From contig NC_087068.1 in the NCBI RefSeq assembly GCF_963678635.1, positions 13,087,872 through 13,147,871 of the forward strand: DNA of 60,000 bases. The letters are read 5' to 3'. The notes below the pieces were generated by a model that saw only the letters and a list, made by a program, of their open reading frames with translations, did not search any database and was not told the origin of the DNA. Of this stretch, positions 41,864 through 52,742 are shown one piece after another. Position numbers and translations under genes: made by a program. Within the stretch, counting starts at the first letter, position 1, and each line of letters opens with the position of its first letter. The DNA comes from Symsagittifera roscoffensis (lineage: Eukaryota > Xenacoelomorpha > Acoela > Convolutidae).

Positions 41864-42746
41864 CTAGTTCTTTTGTTTCAAAATTTCCTTGTTTTTCCTT
41901 TTTGAATTTTTATGATTTTCACCAATTGAAGCATTTTTGAAGAACAGTTGATCTTTTGATTGCTCGCTTACATGAAAAATATGATCAAGATGTTCATTTT
42001 TGTTGAACAAAATTTCCATAAAAGCTATATTGTCTGCGACGCTGTAGATTGTTTTTGAATCAGTTTCAATGTCCTCGAAAGTTTGTCCAATTGAACCTTT
42101 GGATATAATGACCTTCGATTCTTTAGGATTGTTTAACATTATAGGTAACGTTTTCTCGTCATGATTACAAAATGTGTTATAAGTGTATATTCCTTTTTGT
42201 TGTAGGTCTTTATCAAATTTGAACGATGTTGTCAGCTGGGGATATGGAAATGACACGAGTTGATTTTGGTGCTAAAGTTATAGTTTGGTCAAAAAGTACA
42301 TTCTGATATCTACTTATAAAAGGATAGCTTTTGCTTTTTATATTGCTGATAGCGACTGATACTACTGGGTACATTTTAAGTTCTAGTTTTGGTGTTGAAA
42401 AGTCGATCGATTTAGTTGAATTAGAGAGGAAATCCATACCTAATATGTTAAGTTTACATCCGTCCTTGGCCGCAAACCATGCTCGAATTTTTACAAAATA
42501 ATCACCTTCACTGTCAAAACTAGCATTAAAATTTGTTCATCCTAAGAGTTTGAGTTTTTGTCCATTAACAGCAAATGTTTTGGATTGTGCTTTAGTAAGT
42601 GTCATTTTTTGTATTTTTGCGTATTCTAAATAGGTATCATAATTTAACAGTGAACAAGTTGCTCCAGTATCTACTAAAACTTGGGTCTCAAGGCCGTTAT
42701 TTTTATTTTTGTCTCCGACGGGATGTTGATATAGATTAATATACAT
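41864..42746 (-). pseudogene. Protease and protease-RT spacer of element 3
   Basis: Frame 42537-42746 has the retropepsin active site VLVDTGATCSLLN. Frames 42213-42437 and 41864-42256 continue with the spacer, which resembles the long protease-RT spacer of element 2. Gag is not visible upstream: 136 bases remain before the gap. Confidence 0.7.
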
Positions 42747-42882
42747 TTGTGACTCTTTATCTTAGGGAGACTGTTCTAGTTTAAAGTAAATTCCTCGCCT
42801 TCGTCATCGCTGTAATAGCCATGGATTTTATTCTCACTAAATTGTACTTTAGGGTTTCTGTCTCGACTATTTTCTCTGGAGG

Positions 42883-43082
42883 NNNNNNNNNNNNNNNNNN
42901 NNNNNNNNNNNNNNNNNNNNNNNNNNNNNNNNNNNNNNNNNNNNNNNNNNNNNNNNNNNNNNNNNNNNNNNNNNNNNNNNNNNNNNNNNNNNNNNNNNNN
43001 NNNNNNNNNNNNNNNNNNNNNNNNNNNNNNNNNNNNNNNNNNNNNNNNNNNNNNNNNNNNNNNNNNNNNNNNNNNNNNNNNN
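42883..43082. other. Assembly gap (200 N)
   Basis: Second 200-N run. The gag and 5' LTR of element 3 may lie here if the real gap is larger. Confidence 0.95.
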
Positions 43083-43489
43083 CAGACAGTAAGTTTAGAT
43101 GCCGACTAGAGGTTGAAGGTCCTGAAGGGTTGCAAGTCTTGTCTCTTCAAGGGAGAGTTTCTTTTTTTTTCTTAAGCTGTTTCTCAGCCTGCTTCTGTTG
43201 TAAAGGGAATCGACAGTGGGGCTTTGATTTGACGGCCGCTGCTTGATATGTTGGGTCACTCTCATCTCCTTTCCAATTTCGGGCCGTTATTTCGATGTAC
43301 CCGTCTTCAATCTTGTCATTTTACCCATAGTCCTGTGCTCTTGATTTTGACAGTTTTTTTATTTCTTTTTATCTGAACTAATTGCGGGTAAGATTAGGTT
43401 TTTTGCACAAATTTTGGGCGTTCTTTTAATTATAAAATATTTCATGCAGGGTGGGCCTCCAATTGATGGTTGTTTAGTCAATCAAAGAT
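43083..43489. other. Stretch after the gap, nothing recognised
   Basis: Locally higher GC (43090-43330), with no ORF I can assign. It could contain remains of the gag of element 3 or of the 3' end of the relic to its right. Confidence 0.35.
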
Positions 43490-45600
43490 TCAGATTGATT
43501 TTATTGATTGCCTTTTAAAGTAAGTTTTGGTTCTATAAGCGATCTTGCTAATGCATTTGATTTTGCTGTGTAAATCAGCCGTTCTACCACTCCAAAATTG
43601 TTTGTAATTAATTGAAATAAAACACGACCCATGGTCGACACTAAAAGATTTTGGAATTCCGTAAAATTTTAAATAATCGGATAGTAAAATAAAACCAATT
43701 TTGTCAAGTCTTATTGAATACCTTCGGGGATGGAAATTTCGAGAATCGGTCGATGCTGAAAAGGATGTATTTTGTTTTGAACCAAATTTGATCCAGCGGC
43801 CCGCTAAGTCCAAGTCAGTTTCTACATTCGTTTTCTTGAGTTTCTGTAATTTCTGATTGTTTGCCGCGCCCATTTTTTTTCAGTTTCTTACCAGTTTCTC
43901 CCGATTTGGTAGATTCTGTTTTATAAATTGAGCCACCTAATGTTTTCTGCCAACGCCTTCTGTTCAAATTATCCTGGTTCCATGAAGTAGAGGCATGAGC
44001 GAAGATCGGAGGGCTGCGCGTTCTTCAGATGTTTTCGAAGTTCTGTCGTCGTTGGTCTTTAGTTCAATTACTTTTTCGATGAGTTGTCAATAAACGAAAA
44101 AGGCGAATAAACTAACTTCAGATTTGCACTGTAGTGCTCAATAAATTTGTGACATTTTGTCTACAATTAAATTTTCGATGCCTTTTTCGAAATTAACTAT
44201 TTTTTGGCATTATAATTTTTTGGAATTAGAACAAAACAATCATTAGAAAGTAGAACTCAATTAGCTTGTTACAAGTTCGCTTGTAGCGGCTGATTTCGTG
44301 GCTGGGTACACCTTTATTAAAATTGGAATCAGATGGAAGAAAAAACCCTTGTATAGTAAGTAAAAAAATTTTGTCGGTTTCGTAATTGAAAAAACTATTC
44401 GGTGGTTAATAACTATTGAAATGTTTTACCTGACGGTTGTCTATATTCGAAATAAGTAACAGTTTTCTTAGACTGATACATGTTCAATGAGCTTTCAATA
44501 TACAATTCGTTTTTTGTACAATTCTCAGAACTTTTCTTTTTACACTGTTTGCTTACTAAAAACTGTCATTAATCTTGTTGATGGTTGCTACCACGAATTC
44601 ATTATCGTAAGGTTAAGTGGGGAGGACGTTTTCGTATGTAGTCTCCAAAAAACAATTCGGTGAATCCTATATTTTTCCTTAATATGTTACGTTTTTTGAA
44701 ATTAAAAGGTAGCAGTCTCTTTACTTATCGGGTCAATCAACTTTGCATGGTTTTGTTTCCACGATTTGACTTTAATAGGGATAACAAGGCGTTATGATCA
44801 AGTACGATGTTTTGTTGCCCATGTTTTAATTCAAGGCGTTATGTTTTGTTTCGAGGCGTTATGTTATGTCACTCATACGACCCTCAGACATTCTAGTTCG
44901 TTTTAGAATGCTTCATTGGATGCGTATTTAAAAATTTTGGAGCAAAGGTTTTGGTTATTCAGGATTCTTTGTCCTATAGTTTTAGTTTAGCCCTTGATTT
45001 GCTAACCGATTCTGTTTTTAATCTCGAACGTTTTCGTATAACAAACCAACTCTCGAATGATTTTTCCCACCAATGGGTTTACACTGAGTTTTCAAACCCC
45101 AATCAATCCTTATCTTTTGAAAGAATGCATTTATTTTTCCTTTGACAACCATATTTATATTATCGTGTAAAAAGTGAATTTTCCGTCAAAAATTATTGTG
45201 TTTGACCAATCTATAAAACAACATCTAAAAAAAACAATTGGTGAATAGAGTATCTTTAAGAAATGATTCCATTACGCGTTGGAGTTTGTTAGGCGTATCC
45301 TTAAAACCTGTGAAAAACGGTGAGTAACAGAAGTTTTGCCGCACATTATACTGAAATTAAACTGATTGCCTGAATTATCACAAAATTTCTGTTGACTTCG
45401 CGTTTCTTGTATTGAAACTACTGAACCATACTTCTTTGTAACTTATGTTTGACATTTAACTAGCGATATTTTCAATTAGTTCGTGGACGATCGGCATATG
45501 GCACTTGATTTTGAATATTGGTCGTTTGACAGCTTTGAAAATAAGGATAGTCTTTAAGAACCATTTTTTTCTCTTCATTTTGGATTGATTTAAACCTGGT
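43490..45600 (-). pseudogene. Strongly decayed gypsy pol relic (element 4)
   Basis: The 127-aa frame 43490-43873 resembles an integrase core: LAGRWIKFGSKQ in the place of AGP..KGKK, then YLKFYGIPKSFSVDHGSCF. Hand translation of 44690-44960 shows RNase H remnants (NELECLRVV, VLDHNALLSLLKSN, GNKTMQS.LTR). Translation of 45230-45580 shows RT remnants (KRPIFKIK.HMPIVHELIENI). The order on the - strand is RT, RNase H, integrase. The sequence is closest to element 1, with many stops and frameshifts. A short local repeat AAGGCGTTATG occurs three times near 44785-44870. Confidence 0.65.
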
Positions 45601-46579
45601 ATGCAAGTGTATGATTTTTCTATCCCTCAGGACTTTTCGGATTCTGGTTTAAAAAAAACTAAAATTTTAGTACAAAGTCAAGTTAGCATTTGTTTTGTAC
45701 GTTTGACTGATAAGATTCCGGTAGTGTCACGCTTTTGCTGGGTTAAAAGCATCACATTTGAATTATTTCTTTTCCCAATTTCTTTAAGTTATAATAACCA
45801 AATTTGTTTTTATGACCAAAAACAATAAAGACGAGTCTCTTCACTGGAACATCTAGCCATTTTAGATTTGTTCAAAATCAATCTGTTAAGCAAAAAATTC
45901 AAGACGGTTTTTATCAATTTTTAATTTTTTTTTGATTTTTTCAAAAAGTCGATATAGTCATTGCTGAAGGCGCGTTAACATGATGTATCATTCGTTCCAA
46001 CTTGATAGTTATTTGTGGTACCTAAATTTGCGTGGGAAATAATTACAAAAGAAAAGTTTCTCTCAATTTTCAGTAGCCGGAACAAAAACTGCCTGTGAGA
46101 AATTTTCTTAAAATCATAATAGAAAACAATTAACCCAGATTTTTCAAAGATATTAAAAAAGTCATACCTGCAAATTATTTCTGTTTTTTTATTTCAAAAT
46201 AATTGCCACTTGATATCAAAGTCTGGTAAACTTGAAAATTGTTTGCACGAATTTTGTAGATAAAAATTGATTCTCCGGTTCGGCTTAGTTTTCATATTCA
46301 AAGTGTTACTAGCGTTCTTCCATTCCAAAAAAAGTTCCATTGTTGAGCAAAAAAGTGACTGAGTTGTTCCTTTCGGAAAGATTTATAGTGAGTTAAAGAC
46401 CAATCAGTTTTTTATGCTCATGCAATTTGACTTAGCACCGAGTGTTACTTAATTTACGCTGCTTCTGTTGCTTCATACTACAAGCTACAACCTGCTAGAA
46501 AGAAAAAGCTGGGTGTCTTTTTTTGCATTATCTTCATTTTTGTCGTAATATTTCATCCTAATTTCACATCAAACCATTA
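45601..46579. other. AT-rich stretch, nothing recognised
   Basis: It may include further eroded 5' parts of the pol relic, but no motif could be confirmed. Confidence 0.4.
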
Positions 46580-47311
46580 CAGTGCTGATTTAAATTAACC
46601 GGACAAAACGCGTTAAACTTGAAATTTAAAACGTGTTTTTCTCAATTTGGGTTGCGTTTAGCTGGAACCTTATGACGACAAAACTTGCTTAAAACTTTAG
46701 TAGAATTAATATGGTGCAATTTGTTTTGCGAAATTCGGGCTCAAAATTTTACCCCAAAAATAGGTCATTTTGACTTTTCTTAGTTAATCAAAAATTACGC
46801 CAAAAATACCCAGTCGATCACAGACTTACTTATATCAAAGTGAGCCCCTTACGTAGCCCAACAAACTTTAAAAAGGGTATATTCTCCAAAACGTTGTATA
46901 AGTTAATTTATTTTTGTTTGATAGACAAAAAAGGTCGTTTTTACTATGTAAAATTCCAACTTTTTATTTAAAAACAATTTTTAAACGGTTTGCAATTTTT
47001 TTTGGAGAATATACCCTTTCTAAAATTTGTTGGGCTATGTAAGGGGCTCACTTTGATATAATTAAGTCTGTGATTGACTGGGTATTTTTGGCGTAATTTT
47101 TGATTAACTAAGAAAAGTCAAAATGACCCATTTTTTGGGTAAAATTTTTAGCCCGAAATTCGCAAAAAAAAATTGCTCCATATTAATTCTGCTAAAATTT
47201 TAAGCAAGTTTTGTCTTCATAAATTTTCAGCTAACTCAACCCAAATTGAGAAAAACGCGTTTTAAATTCCAAATTTAGCTAGTTTTGTCCGGTTAATTTA
47301 AATCAGCACTG
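46580..47311. mobile_element. Tc1/mariner-type foldback element, 732 bp
   Basis: Terminal inverted repeats begin CAGTGCTGATTTAAATTAAC and end with its complement, flanked by TA on both sides (46578-46579 and 47312-47313). The arms are about 310 bp each (to about 46895, and from about 47005) around a spacer of about 110 bp. CAGTG termini with a TA target duplication are the hallmark of Tc1/mariner elements. There is no transposase, so it is non-autonomous. Arms differ by scattered substitutions. Confidence 0.85.
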
Positions 47312-47443
47312 TACTCTTGCTAGAGTTTTCTTATAACAAGAAATTTTTTTTTGATACATTTTTTCCAACAAATGATATTGAAGTTAACCTTAAGAACGGT
47401 CAAAATGCCGTCACAATATCCAAGTTTTTGCTATGATGCCATC

Positions 47444-47852
47444 CGGGGGCGGATCTAAGATTTTATCGAGGGGGGGCGGGTTTTTATAAAAAAAACTTTA
47501 AAAATTTTGTCGATCTTTTTTTGTAGGTCGACCAAGTTGATTTTCTGAGCTCTCCCAAATCACTATAGAGACCCGATTTTGAAAAAACATTCCAACAAAG
47601 ACATTTTTAGGCTTATTTTGGGAAACTTTGTACAAAAAGTTGCGGTTTTTTGGCGCGCGCTCCCCTCTCAAAATTAGTTTATATTGGTGCCAAAGGCGCC
47701 TTCAGAAAAATTTTAGGATCACTCAGCCAAAAATGAATATCTCAAAATAGTACAAAGGGTAGACCCTTTGGGTCGTCATGGTGTCGAACCCCTAGGAGGC
47801 AACCGCCACCACCACCCCCCCCCCCCCCTCGCCCCCTCTAGATCCGCCCCTG
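47444..47852. mobile_element. hAT-like MITE, copy 1 (409 bp)
   Basis: The termini are CGGGGGCGGATC and GATCCGCCCCTG (inverted repeats), with an exact 8-bp target duplication ATGCCATC (47436-47443 and 47853-47860). It includes a conserved GGTCGACCAA block and a C-rich right end. An 8-bp duplication suggests the hAT superfamily; no coding capacity. Confidence 0.85.
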
Positions 47853-48380
47853 ATGCCATCAGTCTCCTTTTGTTCTATACGAACTAATTAATTAAAATAT
47901 ATGGTTGAGTGGTTGTTTTTTGTTCAGACCAATTTTTGTACAAAAGTTCTTGAGTGAGGATTGTACATGGAGTCTAAACGTTTCCAATCACATTTTCCTG
48001 CCTTCTAACAGCTCGCTAAAAGTTCAAAACTTTTGACCAACAACTATTGGAGACAAATTGAAGAGCAGTCGAAACATTGAGTCTCGTTTTTTGAATAATA
48101 GGTCAGATTTCTCTTATTTCCCGGAAAAACCAAATGGAGCAAAAAAGAACAATGACGGCGTGTCTAGTTTTGACGGGTGGGTACTTTTTCCGGGCAGCGA
48201 CTCAGGTTTCCTACGAAAGATCTGTCAGTTGTTACTCTTTTTAGAAAGAAAATCATTCGATGTACAGAAAAACCAGTTTAAGGATTTACATGTTCCAGTT
48301 TAATTTTTTTGATCATGGCATTTGTGGTTTCTGCGATACTCAGAAGATTATAAAAGGATATCCATCCTGGTTACGTAGCA

Positions 48381-48577
48381 GTATTTAGACAACCGCGTAT
48401 TCAGACTCGTCAGTATTTAGACAAATACTGTATTAACCAATCAGAATCGAGACAAGGAAGAAATGAATAATTAATAATTATTTATTTGGTAAATTTGCTT
48501 TCTCATCTCGATTCTGATTGGTTAGTATTGTAATTGTCTGCTTACTGACGAGTATGAATACGTTGTTGTCTAAATAC
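48381..48577. mobile_element. Short foldback element (197 bp)
   Basis: The left arm GTATTTAGACAAC...AACCAATCAGAATCGAGA is mirrored by TCTCGATTCTGATTGGTTAG...GTTGTCTAAATAC at the right. Arms of about 75-80 bp surround an AT-rich centre. No clear target duplication was seen. Confidence 0.65.
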
Positions 48578-49563
48578 AGACCGCACTCCATACATCCTGT
48601 TTACGCATAGTCCGCTTCTCGCGTTTCCCCACATTTAAGACTGGGTCATTTTGTTGAGCGAAGCTTTTTTCCGACCAAAGGCCTGTACAGTAGGGTCAAA
48701 TGATAGTAGCTCATTTTAGATGGTTTGTTATTTAGTCTGGATTTTTTTCTTTAATTGTTTAATCTAGGTTTCTTTGTAAAACTGGTGTTTCAGATTACTG
48801 TGGTAATTTTTTTAAGTACTTGAGATGAAGCTGAGTCGCCATAATTTTACCCATCAAATTTATAAAAACAGAAATGTATTTCAAGCATAAATTACGATGA
48901 GAAATTTGATATTACAAAAAAATATATCTTGTGAATACCCGTGTTGACGTTGCAGGAATAATCATCGCCGATGCAGCTTTTTACAATTAATCACTTTTGC
49001 AAATGTACTGATCATGGATAAAATTATGCTGATCAGAAACTGAAATAGCGGTGATTATGCCTGCGACATCAACTCGGGCTTATCTCAAGACTGTAAAATA
49101 TCGATCATTATAGCTTTTTTTCGAAGTCTTTTATCTGTTCGAAGTAATTGCTCCGTTCTAGACTCAAAAGGGTGGCTTCTTAATCTTTCTAATATTTGTT
49201 TTTGTAAAAAGAAGCACCATTATTCATCAATGACGTCTCTTGATTTTTAGGTTTTTTTTGGAAAAACACTACTATTAAAGGCAACTTAATCATTTTGCTT
49301 TGTTTTTTGGTTAAGAGACTATTAAAGTCAAGCAGTTTTTGATCTTTTTTGTTTCCTAAATACAAAAAATTAAGCAACATTTTCAATTGTTTGAAAATGT
49401 TTTGTTATATAAGCGATAATATAGGGCAAATCCAGTATTTACCGTTTCAAAATCCTTCGCTTTCATTTAAATTTTTTTTTGCAAATGCAAATGTAATTGC
49501 AATATTCTAGGACTGTAACTACAGGAGCCGGATGTTCCTTAAAATCAGCTTTTTTTGTTCCAG
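48578..49563. other. Intergenic or intronic stretch upstream of the GPCR exon
   Basis: No coding or repeat feature recognised until the pyrimidine tract and CAG acceptor at 49550-49563. Confidence 0.4.
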
Positions 49564-49766
49564 CTCATCATGGCCTTGTGTTGCGCTGTGTTCAACTCCT
49601 ACTTTCTGGCTGTTATTTGTCTTGTGCGTCGCGTCCGTGACTGGAAGTATTACCCAATTGCATTCCAGTCGTTTTGTGATCTAATCAGCTGTGGGTGCAT
49701 TCTATTCTTCACTAGTCTCCAGGCAAGAGTTCTCTCTTTCAACATATTTTATGTTCCGAATGCCCC
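49564..49766 (+). CDS. GPCR exon encoding TM1-TM2
   Basis: It is bounded by a strong acceptor (TTTTTTTGTTCCAG, ending 49563) and donor (CCC|GTAAGA at 49767). It encodes the end of TM1 (LIMALCCAVFNSYFLAVICL), the first intracellular loop (VRRVRDWKYY) and TM2 (PIAFQSFCDLISCGCILFF), a layout typical of rhodopsin-family receptors. It enters in phase 0 and leaves two extra bases. The N terminus must be in an upstream exon. The protein is a predicted plasma-membrane receptor; the ligand is unknown. Confidence 0.75.
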
Positions 49767-49886
49767 GTAAGATGCAACGAACCATACATTTTTTTTAAAG
49801 AAAATATATTTTTTTTGAATTTCCACTCGCTATGTTAGGTACAAAATGTTACACTGAGCGTCTAGCAACATAACATTAGTTCCAAA

Positions 49887-50297
49887 CAGGGGCGGATCTA
49901 GGATTTTCTCGATGGGGGGAGGCGTATTTTCAAAAAATTTTCCAAAATTTTGACGACCTTTTTTTTTTAGGTCGACCAAAATGATTTTTCGAGCTCTCAC
50001 AAAGCACTGTTTTGCCCCTATTTTGGCTAAATTTTCTGCGCCGCAGCCAAATTTTTAAAAAAACAGTCAAAAAAGCCGTTTTTGGGCACTTTTTGAAAAT
50101 TTTGACAGCAAAATCGCGTTTTTTTTGGCTCGAGCTCCCCCCCAAAGGCGCCTTTAGAAAAATTTTAGGGTCGGTCGGCCAAAAATGGATTTCTGAAAAA
50201 GTATCAAAGGGGGGACTCTTTGGGTCGGCAGGGGGTCGAATCCCTGAGAGGGAGGCGTCCGCATCACCCCCCGCCCCACCCCCTAAATCCGCCCCTT
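49887..50297. mobile_element. hAT-like MITE, copy 2 (411 bp), in the GPCR intron
   Basis: It begins CAGGGGCGGATCTAGG and ends AAATCCGCCCCTT, with an exact 8-bp target duplication GTTCCAAA (49879-49886 and 50298-50305). It is about as long as copy 1 and similar throughout, in the same orientation. It lies 120 bp inside the intron. Confidence 0.85.
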
Positions 50298-50334
50298 GTT
50301 CCAAATAACCTTCCTCAAATAAAGTTGGAGCGAT

Positions 50335-50412
50335 TTTTCTCAAACTAATTAAATCGCCGCTCACGCGTTAAAAGAACAGAAAACATTGTTTGTCCATTAT
50401 TTGTCCCAATTT
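50335..50412. repeat. Repeat R fragment
   Basis: The CGCTCACGCGTTAAAAG...TTTGTCCCAATTTAGCC block matches part of repeat R near 31225-31280. Confidence 0.5.
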
Positions 50413-51396
50413 AGCCAAGTTCCCAATTTATTTGTCCCAATAATCACAAGTGCCAATGTTTTTATTGGGGGTTGAGAATTGAGACGATAAGCAAATAAGA
50501 CGGAGGTACTTAAAAAGAAATTAGACGATTTTGCAAAACTGCAACTGTGAGAAAATAGACGAAAATGAGAGGGAATAAAGTTGTTTGCAGACAAATTGCG
50601 TTAGAAAAATAAAATAAAAGTCAATCATGCATAATTTATTCAATTCAAAACTCTCCTGTAATAATCGGATTTGACATTTATGTTCATTTAAACTAATTGT
50701 TTTGATAAGTATTGACATTTTATGTTGCTTTTGTTTTTGTAAAAACTTGACTTTTAAGAAAATTTTTGTTGGCCCTTTCCTTTTCATAGCTTTTTTGTCT
50801 AAAGTGCCAGATCTGTAACAGAAAAATTCCGTCTAATTTCGTTTTTGTAGCATCCGTCTAATTTGCTTATCGTCTAATTTCCTAGGCCCCGTTTTTATTA
50901 TATTTCAGCTCAGGAGGTGAATGCTTTCCAGATGTCTAAATTAAAATGTTTATTGAATTTTGAAAAAAATATAACAAAAGGAAAAGGTTAATTAAAGGTA
51001 ATTCCTGTAAATTTTTTGTACTCAAAAGCGGGCAAAAACCTCTCCGTAACTTCTAGTTACTGCACGCGTGTGTTCGGACTGATGACTTCCCAGTGTTTTT
51101 AATGAATAACTTTTCTGATTAGCCACTCAAGAAATGTGATAGAACTATGGCGTAAGCTTTTTGTCCTGAAATGATAGACAGAAAACTGGCGCGGGAAAAA
51201 TGTGGGAGCCCATAAAAACTCTGCGAGAATTTCAATTAAAACCATTTTTTCACAAAATTTTTTCAAGGTTAAGAAAACATAATCTGTTTCTTTTTGTATT
51301 GCACATTCAAAATCAGCGAAGATTTATTTGCATTCACTTCTTTGATGAAATTTTTCAAACTAAAAAAATGTTATTAGCTAACAACTAAAGAAACAA
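50413..51396. other. Intron sequence, nothing recognised
   Basis: AT-rich, no coding match. It contains the near-duplicate phrases CGTCTAATTTGCTTATCGTC and antisense ACGATAAGCAAATAAGACGG near 50860 and 50475, a possible short inverted repeat. Confidence 0.35.
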
Positions 51397-51925
51397 AACT
51401 GCTCGTATCAGGGCAAAGCCGTGAATGTTCCGACTGCCTTTTAAAGTCTATGGAGGAGTATTAACATAAAACTTCAATGTAAAAAAAAACAAAATGAAAA
51501 AACTTTTTTTTTTTACAAATTACCAGATTTTTTTTGTAAAAATCATCCCCCACACGCCATATGAAAAAACTAAGTGACAGATTTCGCTCCTTATAACGAA
51601 TCATTTATGGTAAACAAGCTTTCTTCAACCAATTTAGAACGATTTCTAAGATGGTTTAAATCTCCGCTTACTCGTTATTAGCGCGAAATATATCGCTCGT
51701 TAATTGTCCCAAATTGGCCAAAATGGCTAGCTTTAAGCCCGCAAAACCTTACGAATGTTGATCACAGGTGAATTTTTCTCGCATATTTGAGACAAGAATA
51801 CCTTTTCAATGATATATAAAAATCCGCTAAAAATGGCTAGATAAAAATTCGAAATTTGTCTGAAGAAAAAAATCTTCCCTGAGCACAAATACTCCGTTAC
51901 TTCCGTTTCGAAAGTGGGGAGAATA
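51397..51925 (+). repeat. Repeat R, uninterrupted central part
   Basis: It matches 14692-14885 joined to 31152-31510 along its length (CTGCTCGTATCAGGGC, TCATCCCCCACACGCCA, AATTGTCCCAAATTGGCC, GAGCACAAATACTCCGTTAC). It serves as the empty-site reference for the element 2 insertion. Confidence 0.8.
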
Positions 51926-52149
51926 ATCATGCTTGCACTCTTTGAAAACTTTATGAAAGATGCTGAAAGCGTAACAGAATTTTTTCAAGCGTGTTGTACT
52001 CGAATTTGTTTCAACTTAAGTTGGGACAGGCTAATTGGTCAGTTTAATTCTCCATACGACTCAAATTTTAACACTTCCTATCTACTTTAAGTTTAACACT
52101 GAGGAACTAAAGTCAATTATTTCAAACTTTACAGTGTATTGTTGCGACT

Positions 52150-52425
52150 TTTGTAACGAAAGTAACGGAATATTTGGGCTCGGTTTTTTTCTTCAGATAA
52201 GTTTCAACTTCTTGCTTTTTTGCAAGAATTGATTTGTTGCTAGGAGCATCACTGTGTACTTATATGGCGTATGGGGGAGATGCTTTTCACAAAAAGTCTC
52301 AAGTTAAAAAAAATCTTTTTATTTCATTACGTTTAATTTTTTCATGTTATTACCGCTCCATAGACCTTAAAAAGCAGTTGGAACATTCAGGGCTTTGCCC
52401 TGATAAAAGCAATCTTGTCGTTTTA
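52150..52425 (-). repeat. Repeat R, inverted and internally deleted copy
   Basis: The complement matches the two ends of the copy at 51397-51925 (CTGAAGAAAAAAACCGAGCC at one side, CCCATACGCCATATAAG and AGGGCAAAGCCCTGAATG at the other) with about 250 bp missing inside. Together the two copies form a large inverted pair inside the GPCR intron. Confidence 0.7.
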
Positions 52426-52742
52426 TTATGTACAAAATTTATGATGCTTGAATATTAACCAGAAACTATTCGATACCAATTAGGGGGCAGTCGAAAAAAG
52501 TAAGGCTTGATCAGGATATGCGAGCAGCTTTGTTCGTTTTAAAAATATTCTAAATATATATTAATTTGGTCCCTGTAGAGCCGAGCTATTTGAGCGATGT
52601 TTTTGCAAAACAAAATGGAAAAACAGCGGATTGGCTGGGAAATTTAAATCCAAATCATTTTTTAGGGTGGTTAAAATAAAACGTAACATCTGAAACCGAG
52701 AAAATATTTTTTTTTAAAATGATTTAATTTTATGGTCTGCAG

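Larger units (their letters stand above)
34403..42746 (-). mobile_element. Decayed env-bearing retrotransposon with accessory ORF array (element 3)
   Basis: On the - strand the order is protease (42.7 kb), RT, RNase H, linker, integrase (to 38934), env C-terminal part (38911-37831), then seven or eight small paralogous ORFs and three RING-like ORFs down to 34403. Pol and env are related to those of element 2: the RT blocks align motif by motif (FINPVIIL/FINPILIL, ARYLNS, SAYNQ). Pol is broken into about nine frames. Gag and LTRs are not seen; a 200-N gap begins 136 bases upstream of the protease. Assigning the array to this element rests on strand, order and immediate adjacency to env. Confidence 0.7.

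Noticed and set aside
50012-50308. + and - strand ORFs of about 100-140 aa near 50 kb
   Set aside because: Both fall inside the hAT-like MITE, whose GC-rich ends keep frames open by chance.
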